5,068 nucleotides of DNA from Jatrophihabitans sp. Its GTDB lineage: Bacteria > Actinomycetota > Actinomycetes > Mycobacteriales > Jatrophihabitantaceae. The stretch's first letter is position 1, and each line of letters starts with the position of its first letter. The notes below the pieces were generated by a model. It saw nothing but the letters and a program-made list of their open reading frames with translations. It had not been told where the DNA came from and made no database searches. The position numbers and the translations under genes were made by a program. The stretch covers positions 1-5,068 of the forward strand of contig SCQZ01000423.1 in the NCBI GenBank assembly GCA_004299665.1, read 5' to 3'. This document shows, piece after piece, positions 1 to 5,068 of the stretch.

Positions 1-2871
1 GGTGCGCGCCGCTGTCGCCGCAGCTGCGCGCACCGGCGCGGCGAGTTCGGTGCGCAGCGCGTCCAGGTCGGTACCCCGGGCGAGCACCGCACCCGACGCG
101 TCCTCGACCGAGAAGCTCATCCGCAGGTGACCGGGCACCCGGTCGAGGTCGAACGCGTCGAGCGGGACGAGCACCCCGGTGCGCCGGTGCAGTTCACGCT
201 GGATGCCGTCCAGCAGCGGCTCGCGACCGGGGGCCAGGCCCGCGAGGACGGCGCGGGCGGTGTCGGGAACCGGCACGAACGCCCGCCGGAACTCCTTCGG
301 CAGCGACCGCAGGAGCGCGATCACCAGTTCCTCCCGCAGCGCCGGGACCTGCCAACCGAACTGTGCGCCGTCCAGCCGGCCCAGCACGTCGAGCGGGACG
401 TGGATCGTGACGCCGTCGTCCTGGGCGCCCGGCTCGAAGCGGTAGCTCACCGGCAGCGTGAGGTCGCCGGCCTGCCATGCGTCCAGCGGCTCCGGTGCGT
501 CCTCGCGGCGCAGCAGATCCTCGCGGGTGAGGGTCAGCAGCCGCGGCGACTCCCGGCGCACGCCCTTCCACCAACTGTCGAAGTGCCGGCCGGACACCAC
601 GGCCGCGGGGATCCGTGCGTCGTACCAGGCGAAGATCGCGTCGTCGTCCACCAGCAGGTCGCGCCGGCGCGCCCCCTCCTCGAGGGCGGCGAGGTCGGCG
701 CGCAGAGCCTGGTTGTCGCGGAAGAAGTGGTGCCGGCTGTGCCAGTCGCCCTCGACCAGGGCGTGGCGGATGAACAACTCGCGTGCGGCGTCCGGCTCGA
801 CCTGCGCGTACCCGACGCGCCGGCGCGCGACGATCGGCAGGCCGTAGAGCGTCACCCGCTCGTACGCCATCGCGGCGCCGCGCCGGGCATCCCAGTGCGG
901 CTCGCTGAACGTGCGCTGCACGAGGTGCCCGGCGAGGGCCTCGACCGTGGCGGGGTCGAGTCGGGCGGCCGTCCGTCCGAACAGGCGCGTCGTCTCCACC
1001 AGTTCGGCGACGACGACCCAGGACGGCGGCCGCGCGCTCAGGACCGAGCCGGGAGCCAGGACGAAGCGGCTGCCGCGCGCCCCGAGGTATCCGCGGGTGT
1101 CGCGGTCGCGCATGCCGACATGGCTGAGCAGGCCGGCGAGCAGTGCCGCGTGGACGCGTGCCGGATCGGCCGGCTCGCCGCTCTCCTCGATGCCGAGATC
1201 GCGGGCGATCGAGCGCAACTGGCCCACCAGGTCCTGCCACTCGCGGATGCGCAGGTAGTGCAGGAACTCCTCGCGGCACATCCGCCGGAACGCGTTTCCG
1301 GACAGCGCGCGGCGCCGCTGTTGCAGGTGGTCCCAGAGGTTGAGGAAGGCGGTGAAGTCCGAGTGCGCGTCGGCGAACCGGGCGTGCTGTCGGGCGGCCG
1401 CGTCCTGCTGGTCGGCGGGTCGCTCGCGCGGGTCCGGGATCGCGAGCGCGGCGGCCAGGACGAGTACCTCGCGCACGCAGCCCTCCTGCTGCGCCTGCAG
1501 GATCATCCGGCCCAGACGCGGGTCGAGCGGCAGGCGTGCCAGCCGTCGCCCGAGCGCGGTGATGCGGCCCTGGGCGTCGAACGCGGCGAGTTCGTGGAGC
1601 AGGGCGACCCCGTCGCGCACGCTGCGCCGGTCCGGCGGGTCGAGGAACGGGAAGTCGGCGACGTCGCCCAGTCGCAGCGCCGCCATCTGCAGCAGGACGG
1701 CGGCGAGGTTGGTGCGCAGGATCTCCGGCTCGGTGAAGCGCGGCCGGGCATCGAAGTCGCGCTCGGAGTACAGCCGGATGCAGATCCCGTCGGAGGTGCG
1801 CCCGCAGCGGCCGGCGCGCTGGTCGGCACTCGCCCGCGAGATCGGCTCGATCGGCAGCCGCTGCACCTTCAGGCGGCGGCTGTACCGCGAGACGCGTGCC
1901 GTGCCCGGGTCGATCACGTACCGGATGCCCGGCACGGTCAGCGACGTCTCCGCGACGTTCGTCGCCAGCACGATGCGCCGTTCGGCGTGGGGTTCGAAGA
2001 CGCGCTGCTGCTCGGCCGTCGAGAGCCGCGCATACAGCGGCAGCACCTCGGTGTGGAACAGGTTCAGGCCGCGCAACACCTCGGCGGTGTCGCGGATCTC
2101 CCGCTCACCGGAAAGGAAGATCAGGATGTCGCCGGGCTGCTCGCGGTCGAGTTCGCGCACGGCGTCGACGATCGCCTCGGTCTGGTCGCGTACCGGCAGG
2201 GGACCCGTCACGTCGTGCTCCGGGTCCTCGGCGCCGTCCTGCATGCCGTCCTGCGTGCCGTCGTCGGGTGCCACCGTCGGGTCGAGCGGCCGGTAGCGGA
2301 CCTGGACGGGGTAGGTCCGGCCGGATACCTCGACGACCGGTGTGTCGCTCCCGAAGTGGTTCGCGAAGCGCTGCGGGTCGATCGTCGCCGAGGTGATGAT
2401 CAGCTTGAGGTCGGGGCGGCGGGGCAGCAGCGTCGTCAGGTATCCGAGCAGGAAGTCGATGTTGAGGCTGCGCTCGTGCGCCTCGTCGACGATGAGCGTG
2501 TCGTAGCGGCGCAGCATCCGGTCACGCCCGATCTCGGCCAGCGCGATGCCGTCGGTCATGAGCCGGATGCGGGTGTCCGGGCCGACCCGGTCGGTGAACC
2601 GCACGCTGTAGCCGACCAGGCCGCCGAGCGGCTCGTGCAACTCGTCGGCGATGCGCTGCGCGACCGTGCGCGTCGCGAGCCGGCGCGGCTGGGTGTGACC
2701 GATCAGGCCACCGTTGCCGCGACCCATCTCCAGGCAGATCTTGGGAAGCTGCGTGGTCTTGCCCGAACCGGTCTCGCCGGCGACGACGACGACCTGATGC
2801 TCGCGGATCGCGGCGGCGATCTCCTCGCGCCGCGCGGCGATCGGTAGGTCCGGGTACTCGATCGCGTGCAC
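1..2871 (-). CDS. hrpA: ATP-dependent RNA helicase HrpA, DEAH box (3' end beyond window)
   Basis: This is a DEAH-box (SF2) ATP-dependent RNA helicase; the family acts in the cytoplasm on structured RNA and, in E. coli, is linked to rescue of stalled or collided ribosomes. Counting from the GTG at 2871, 957 residues are visible with no stop. The motifs run in order: Walker A GETGSGKT (32-39), DEAH (129-132), SAT (161-163), GDILIFLSGER (247-257), RRIVLATNVAETS (298-310) and QRAGRCGR (351-358). HA2 and OB-fold-like regions follow (about 410-640), then the start of the HrpA-specific DUF3418 region, with FAWYD near 747 and FDSWWK near 764. Family members are usually about 1300 residues, so roughly 300-350 C-terminal residues lie outside. 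The start is uncertain: in-frame alternatives are GTG 2889 and ATG 2922. I chose 2871 because the conserved core begins at once (AIEYPDLP) and a -10-like hexamer sits 7 bases upstream. Many relatives carry a longer N-terminus that is absent here. The family call is secure; only the start is in doubt. Confidence 0.96.
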   Translation of the reverse strand, partial: MHAIEYPDLPIAARREEIAAAIREHQVVVVAGETGSGKTTQLPKICLEMGRGNGGLIGHTQPRRLATRTVAQRIADELHEPLGGLVGYSVRFTDRVGPDTRIRLMTDGIALAEIGRDRMLRRYDTLIVDEAHERSLNIDFLLGYLTTLLPRRPDLKLIITSATIDPQRFANHFGSDTPVVEVSGRTYPVQVRYRPLDPTVAPDDGTQDGMQDGAEDPEHDVTGPLPVRDQTEAIVDAVRELDREQPGDILIFLSGEREIRDTAEVLRGLNLFHTEVLPLYARLSTAEQQRVFEPHAERRIVLATNVAETSLTVPGIRYVIDPGTARVSRYSRRLKVQRLPIEPISRASADQRAGRCGRTSDGICIRLYSERDFDARPRFTEPEILRTNLAAVLLQMAALRLGDVADFPFLDPPDRRSVRDGVALLHELAAFDAQGRITALGRRLARLPLDPRLGRMILQAQQEGCVREVLVLAAALAIPDPRERPADQQDAAARQHARFADAHSDFTAFLNLWDHLQQRRRALSGNAFRRMCREEFLHYLRIREWQDLVGQLRSIARDLGIEESGEPADPARVHAALLAGLLSHVGMRDRDTRGYLGARGSRFVLAPGSVLSARPPSWVVVAELVETTRLFGRTAARLDPATVEALAGHLVQRTFSEPHWDARRGAAMAYERVTLYGLPIVARRRVGYAQVEPDAARELFIRHALVEGDWHSRHHFFRDNQALRADLAALEEGARRRDLLVDDDAIFAWYDARIPAAVVSGRHFDSWWKGVRRESPRLLTLTREDLLRREDAPEPLDAWQAGDLTLPVSYRFEPGAQDDGVTIHVPLDVLGRLDGAQFGWQVPALREELVIALLRSLPKEFRRAFVPVPDTARAVLAGLAPGREPLLDGIQRELHRRTGVLVPLDAFDLDRVPGHLRMSFSVEDASGAVLARGTDLDALRTELAAPVRAAAATAART
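2233..2256. repeat. 12-base tandem repeat inside hrpA (acidic linker)
   Basis: Two adjacent 12-base units, gccgtcctgcat and gccgtcctgcgt, differ at one base, and a third partial unit beginning gccgtc follows to about 2268. On the sense (minus) strand they encode a repeated four-residue DGxQ motif inside an Asp/Glu-rich stretch (about residues 203-220). This stretch lies between the SAT motif of the first RecA domain and the GDILIFLSGER motif of the second. The reading frame is kept because the unit is a multiple of three. It looks like a locally expanded, flexible linker segment rather than a regulatory repeat. Confidence 0.6.
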
Positions 2872-2878
2872 CGGCCCC

Positions 2879-2906
2879 AGGGTAGGCACCGCGGCGCAGT
2901 TGTCCG
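2879..2906 (-). promoter_or_regulatory. Candidate promoter for leaderless hrpA transcript
   Basis: On the minus strand a TANNNT-type -10 hexamer, TACCCT (2884-2879), is followed by 7 bases and then GTG 2871. A transcript starting at or next to that GTG would be leaderless, which is common in actinobacteria. A partial -35, CGGACA (2906-2901), lies 16 bases upstream of the -10 and matches TTGACA at four positions. That -35 falls in the 3' arm of the inverted repeat at 2900-2943. No good Shine-Dalgarno precedes any of the possible hrpA starts; the best is a GGGG run 3 bases before GTG 2871. The promoter is inferred from pattern and spacing only. Confidence 0.3.
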
Positions 2907-2943
2907 CGCTTCGCCACCGCATGCGGTGACGAAGCGCGGACAA
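2900..2943 (-). terminator. Strong hairpin after the crotonase gene, probable terminator
   Basis: Bases 2900-2919 and 2924-2943 form a 20-pair stem around a 4-base loop (2920-2923, CATG), itself self-complementary. The only imperfect position is 2914/2929, which is a C-A mismatch in plus-strand RNA but a G-U pair in minus-strand RNA. The fold is therefore continuous only in the transcript of the crotonase gene, whose stop codon ends 6 bases before it. There is no T-run after the stem on either strand. It would be a U-less ('I-shaped') terminator of the kind proposed for high-GC actinobacteria. It could instead be a dispersed palindromic repeat, an RNA-processing site, or a leader structure for hrpA if transcription reads through. 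It contains the in-frame ATG 2922 at its apex. Confidence 0.6.
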
Positions 2944-2949
2944 GTCGCT

Positions 2950-3723
2950 TCAGGCGGGCGCGCCGTGGCGGCCCGCACCGCCGGCGAAGCGGGCCGCGCC
3001 GCCGAGGGCCTCGGCGAGCACGGTGCGGCCGTGCGCGAACTCGCGCGCCAGGGCGTCGGCCTCGTCGCGGTCGAGGGCGTCGTACACCGACGCACGGTCC
3101 GAGCGCAGGCACGCCTGGGGGAGCGCGGCCAGTTCCCGGGCCAGCGCCTCGGCCTCGGCCCGGGCCGAGCCGGGCGCCACCACCCGCGTCGCCAGGCCGA
3201 TGGCCACGGCTTCCTCGGCGCCGATCGCGCGACCGGTGAGGATCAGGTCGAGCGCCCGTCCGAGCCCGACGATGCGGGACAGCCGGACCGTGCCGCCATC
3301 GATCAGCGGGACGCCCCAGCGCCGGCAGAACACGCCCAGCACGGCGTCGGACTCGACGACCCGCAGGTCGCACCACAGGGCCAGTTCCAGCCCGCCGGCG
3401 ACCGCGTGACCACTCACCGCGGCGATCACCGGTTTGGACAGTGCCAGCCGCGACGGCCCCATCGGCGCGTCGTCGGCGAGGTCGTCCGACAGCGGGTTGG
3501 ACATCTCGTGCAGGTCCGCGCCTGCGCAGAAGGTGCCGCCGGCGCCCCACAGCACGGCGACCGCCGCCGAGCCGTCGGCGTCGAACGCCCGGAACGCGTC
3601 GGCCAGCGCGGCGGCCGTCGGGCCGTCCACCGCGTTCCGCCGCGAGGGCCGGTGCAGGACCACGGTCCACACGCTGTTGTCAACGCCGTCGCGCTCGATG
3701 CGTACCGCGCCGGTCTGCGTCAT
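2950..3723 (-). CDS. Crotonase/enoyl-CoA hydratase family protein
   Basis: This is a complete 257-residue protein of the crotonase superfamily, the usual length for a single-domain member. Such enzymes act on acyl-CoA thioesters, often by hydration or isomerisation, in fatty-acid or related catabolism in the cytoplasm. Visible family signatures are LHRPSRRNAVDG (24-34), the first oxyanion-hole segment FCAGADLHEM (65-74, A67), the second GHAVAGGLELALWCDLRV (105-122, G110) and GGTVRLSRIVG (143-153). E113 matches the first catalytic glutamate (E144 of rat crotonase). By eye, the position of the second glutamate (E164) is C133, in FCRRWGVPLIDGG, so ordinary hydratase activity is not assured; D142 is nearby. 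The C-terminus is Gly/Ala-rich. ATG 3723 is chosen because homology starts just after it and a -10-like hexamer sits 7 bases upstream. It diverges from the thioredoxin-TPR gene, and a hairpin follows its stop. Family certain, substrate unknown. Confidence 0.93.
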   Translation of the reverse strand: MTQTGAVRIERDGVDNSVWTVVLHRPSRRNAVDGPTAAALADAFRAFDADGSAAVAVLWGAGGTFCAGADLHEMSNPLSDDLADDAPMGPSRLALSKPVIAAVSGHAVAGGLELALWCDLRVVESDAVLGVFCRRWGVPLIDGGTVRLSRIVGLGRALDLILTGRAIGAEEAVAIGLATRVVAPGSARAEAEALARELAALPQACLRSDRASVYDALDRDEADALAREFAHGRTVLAEALGGAARFAGGAGRHGAPA

Positions 3724-3730
3724 GCCCGCG

Positions 3731-3736
3731 AGCGTA
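3731..3736 (-). promoter_or_regulatory. Candidate -10 element for leaderless crotonase transcript
   Basis: On the minus strand TACGCT (3736-3731) fits the TANNNT -10 pattern and lies 7 bases before ATG 3723. This is the same spacing as for the candidate hrpA promoter. No Shine-Dalgarno stands before ATG 3723, which agrees with a leaderless mRNA. No convincing -35 is seen 16-18 bases upstream; that position falls on the start codon of the divergent gene. The element sits directly beside the ribosome binding site of the plus-strand gene. Confidence 0.35.
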
Positions 3737-3739
3737 GAT

Positions 3740-3745
3740 GGGAGG
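3740..3745 (+). promoter_or_regulatory. Shine-Dalgarno of the thioredoxin-TPR gene
   Basis: GGGAGG lies 8 bases before ATG 3754, a near-ideal ribosome binding site, and it decides this start. Two other ATGs, at 3738 and 3746, occur at 8-base spacing in the other two frames. They overlap or directly abut the site and do not lead into the conserved protein. A second GGAGG at 3748-3752 is only one base from the ATG and is too close to serve. Confidence 0.78.
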
Positions 3746-3753
3746 ATGGAGGC

Positions 3754-4731
3754 ATGGCCCCTGCCCCGCAACGACGCCCCGCACCGCCGAGTGCGGCGCT
3801 GACCGCCGCGATGTCCGGCGCGATCGACCTCGCCGCCGTGAAGGCCCGTTCCGAGGCCGCCGCCCGGGCTGCCGAGGCGCCCGCACCGCAGGCCGGGCAC
3901 TACGTCGTCGAGGTCACCGAGGCGACCTTCCAGACCGAGGTGCTGGATCGTTCGTTCCAGGTGCCGGTGCTGCTGGACCTGTGGGCGGAGTGGTGCCAGC
4001 CGTGCAAGCAACTGTCCCCGGTGCTGGAGAAGCTGGCCGCCGAGGCGGCCGGGGCCTGGATCCTGGCCACGATCGACGTGGACGCCAACCCCCGCATCTC
4101 CCAGGCCCTGCAGGTGCAGAGCATCCCGACCGTGTTCGCGGTCATCGGGGGACAACTGGTGCCCGGTTTCCAGGGGGCCCTGCCCGAGGCACAGCTGCGA
4201 GAGTTCGTCGCCGCGGTGTTGCAGGCGGCGCAGGAGGCGGGCATGCAGGTGGGGCCGGCAGGGCCGGGCGCGCAGCCCGACGCGGCCGACGGCGGTGCCG
4301 CGGCACCGGCCGCCCCGCCCGAGGACCCGCGTTTCGACGCCGCCGAGCAGGCACTGGCGGAGGGGAACCACGACCTGGCCGAGCAGCGCTTCCAGGCCAT
4401 CCTGGACGCCGAACCGAACAACGCCGACGCGACCCTGGCGCTGCGCCAGGTGCGGCTGCTGCGCCGCGTCGCCGGGGCCGATCCCGCCGCCCGGGCGCGG
4501 GCGCAGGCCGCGCCGGACGACGTGGACCTGCAGCTCGCGGCGGCGGACCTGGCGCTGGCGGGCGACGACGTGGATGCCGCGCTGCAGGGACTGCTGGCCA
4601 CGCTGGGGCGGGTCGCTGGGGAGGATCGCGAACGGGTCCGGGTGCGCCTGGTCGACTACTTCGACCTGCTCGGCCCGGACGACCCGCGGGTCGGCCCGGC
4701 ACGGCGAGAGATGGCACGGGCCCTGTTTTGA
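3754..4731 (+). CDS. Thioredoxin-fold protein with C-terminal TPR-like region (YbbN/CnoX family)
   Basis: This is a complete 325-residue cytoplasmic protein. An Ala-rich N-terminal stretch with no signal peptide (1-48) leads to a thioredoxin domain (about 50-158). The active site there is WCQPCK (W80, C81, P83, C84), with IDVDANP (107-113) and the cis-proline loop SIPTVF (123-128). A Gly/Ala/Pro linker (about 163-192) leads to a helical TPR-like half (193-323). That half has repeats around RFDAAEQALAEGNHDLAEQRF and DLQLAAADLALAGDDVDAAL and the tail PRVGPARREMARALF. The family (YbbN, CnoX in E. coli) is a co-chaperone/holdase that protects proteins and hands them to chaperones. E. coli CnoX lacks a redox-active CXXC, whereas this protein keeps both cysteines, so a disulfide-reductase role is possible. 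The XX is QP rather than the usual thioredoxin GP. GGGAGG 8 bases upstream fixes the start. The next gene begins 27 bases after the stop, so co-transcription is likely. Confidence 0.93.
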   Translation: MAPAPQRRPAPPSAALTAAMSGAIDLAAVKARSEAAARAAEAPAPQAGHYVVEVTEATFQTEVLDRSFQVPVLLDLWAEWCQPCKQLSPVLEKLAAEAAGAWILATIDVDANPRISQALQVQSIPTVFAVIGGQLVPGFQGALPEAQLREFVAAVLQAAQEAGMQVGPAGPGAQPDAADGGAAAPAAPPEDPRFDAAEQALAEGNHDLAEQRFQAILDAEPNNADATLALRQVRLLRRVAGADPAARARAQAAPDDVDLQLAAADLALAGDDVDAALQGLLATLGRVAGEDRERVRVRLVDYFDLLGPDDPRVGPARREMARALF

Positions 4732-4732
4732 C

Positions 4733-4760
4733 GGCCCCGGCCTGATGGCCCCGCCCTGAT
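4733..4760 (+). repeat. 14-base imperfect tandem repeat at gene junction
   Basis: ggccccggcctgat (4733-4746) is followed directly by ggccccgccctgat (4747-4760), with one mismatch in 14. Each unit followed by the next base G makes an ATG: 4745-4747 and 4759-4761. The two ATGs are in different frames because 14 is not a multiple of three, and only the second leads into the DUF2156 protein. The repeat fills almost the whole gap between the thioredoxin-TPR stop and this start. It offers no Shine-Dalgarno. Confidence 0.7.
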
Positions 4761-5068
4761 GTGGGGTGCCACCCCGGCAGCGGCCGAATCGGACCGGGAG
4801 CGGGTCCGCGACCTAGTCGCGATCAGCGAGGGTGATCCGCTGGCGCCGTTCGCGCTGCGCCCCGAGAAGCGCTACGTGTTCTCCGCCGACCAGCAGGCGG
4901 CGGTCGGCTACCTCGCGCGGCTGGGCATCGCCGTCGCGAGCGGTGATCCGGTGGGCGCGCCGGCCTCGTGGGAGTCGGCGATCGAGGAGTTCGTGCTCGC
5001 CATGTGGGCCCGGCGGCTGCGGGTGGCGGTACTGGGCGCGGGGGAGCGGGCGCGCGGGATCTGGGCAC
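4759..5068 (+). CDS. DUF2156 / phosphatidylglycerol lysyltransferase C-terminal domain protein (5' part only)
   Basis: The first 103 residues are visible and the rest runs off the right edge. The segment matches the start of the DUF2156 fold found in MprF-type lysyl-phosphatidylglycerol synthases: GDPLAPFALRPEKRYVFS (25-42), then IAVASGDPVGAP (57-68), W71, AIEEFV (74-79) and VAVLGAGER (89-97). In MprF this domain (a GNAT-like fold) moves an amino acid from aminoacyl-tRNA to membrane phosphatidylglycerol. Many stand-alone actinobacterial relatives have no tested substrate, so the reaction here is not established. No membrane segment precedes the domain, unlike full MprF or LysX, whose N-terminus is a multi-span flippase. 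Any membrane or lysyl-tRNA synthetase part would have to be downstream. ATG 4759 is the first start after the in-frame upstream stop (the TGA of the preceding gene). No Shine-Dalgarno is seen, so reinitiation after the upstream stop is a fair guess. Confidence 0.85.
   Translation, partial: MWGATPAAAESDRERVRDLVAISEGDPLAPFALRPEKRYVFSADQQAAVGYLARLGIAVASGDPVGAPASWESAIEEFVLAMWARRLRVAVLGAGERARGIWA

Noticed and set aside
1..34. Nine-base inverted repeat (1-9 with 26-34)
   Set aside because: It lies inside the hrpA coding sequence and is made only of GC-rich alternating bases, so chance is the simplest explanation at this composition.
127..2847. Very long open frame on the plus strand opposite hrpA
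   Set aside because: It is in codon register with hrpA. It stays open because the sense gene almost never uses TTA, CTA or TCA, and it closes at 2845-2847, where hrpA uses a CTA leucine codon. The translation has no recognisable domain, while the minus strand has every helicase motif.
2522..3670. Arg-rich minus-strand frame spanning parts of hrpA and the crotonase
   Set aside because: It is an out-of-frame shadow of both genes, with the Arg/Ala/Pro/Gly composition typical of wrong frames in high-GC DNA.
3677..3708. TTGTCA (3677-3682) as a -35 for the thioredoxin-TPR gene
   Set aside because: The hexamer is a fair -35, but no TANNNT follows at 16-19 bases; the nearest candidate, TACCGC at 20 bases, is a poor match. 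The plus-strand promoter is left unassigned.
2866..3753. Upstream extension of the thioredoxin-TPR frame across the crotonase gene
   Set aside because: This part is antisense to a clear crotonase and to the hairpin. The GGGAGG site and the start of conserved sequence place the true start at 3754.
3724..4371. N-terminal extension of the crotonase frame over the thioredoxin-TPR gene
   Set aside because: The extra residues are antisense to the thioredoxin-TPR gene and unlike any crotonase. ATG 3723 gives the normal family length of 257.
4823..5068. Minus-strand Pro/Arg-rich frame at the right edge
   Set aside because: It is antisense to the DUF2156 gene, which has recognisable conserved blocks; the minus reading has none.

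Overview
The window is very GC-rich. Codon third positions are almost all G or C, and sense TTA/CTA/TCA codons are nearly absent. This, the family resemblances and the Shine-Dalgarno/leaderless mix of starts suggest a high-GC actinobacterium. The genus cannot be told from this sequence alone. All the genes look like ordinary chromosomal housekeeping or metabolic genes. I see no insertion sequence, integrase, CRISPR array, tRNA, rRNA or phage signature.

Layout, left to right. (1) Bases 1-2871, minus strand: most of hrpA, a DEAH-box ATP-dependent RNA helicase. It is cut by the left edge, so its C-terminus is missing. (2) Bases 2872-2949: a short gap holding a near-perfect 44-base inverted repeat (2900-2943) and a candidate promoter for hrpA. 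(3) Bases 2950-3723, minus strand: a complete crotonase/enoyl-CoA hydratase family gene. (4) Bases 3724-3753: a 30-base divergent gap that must hold start signals for both flanking genes. (5) Bases 3754-4731, plus strand: a complete thioredoxin-fold protein with a C-terminal TPR-like region (YbbN/CnoX type). (6) Bases 4732-4758: a 27-base junction made largely of a 14-base tandem repeat. (7) Bases 4759-5068, plus strand: the 5' end of a DUF2156 (MprF-type phosphatidylglycerol lysyltransferase C-terminal domain) gene, cut by the right edge.

The minus-strand pair (crotonase then hrpA) and the plus-strand pair (thioredoxin-TPR then DUF2156) diverge from 3724-3753. Within the minus pair the hairpin sits 6 bases after the crotonase stop, where a terminator would sit, so hrpA probably has its own start signal. 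Both minus-strand genes show a TANNNT-type -10 hexamer exactly 7 bases before the start codon, consistent with leaderless transcripts. The plus-strand pair is close enough to be co-transcribed. The four genes do not form an obvious pathway.

I did not find a new biological system here. The points most worth a second look are the hairpin, the paired leaderless-promoter pattern, the crotonase that lacks one canonical catalytic glutamate, and the tandem repeat that carries the start codon of the last gene.
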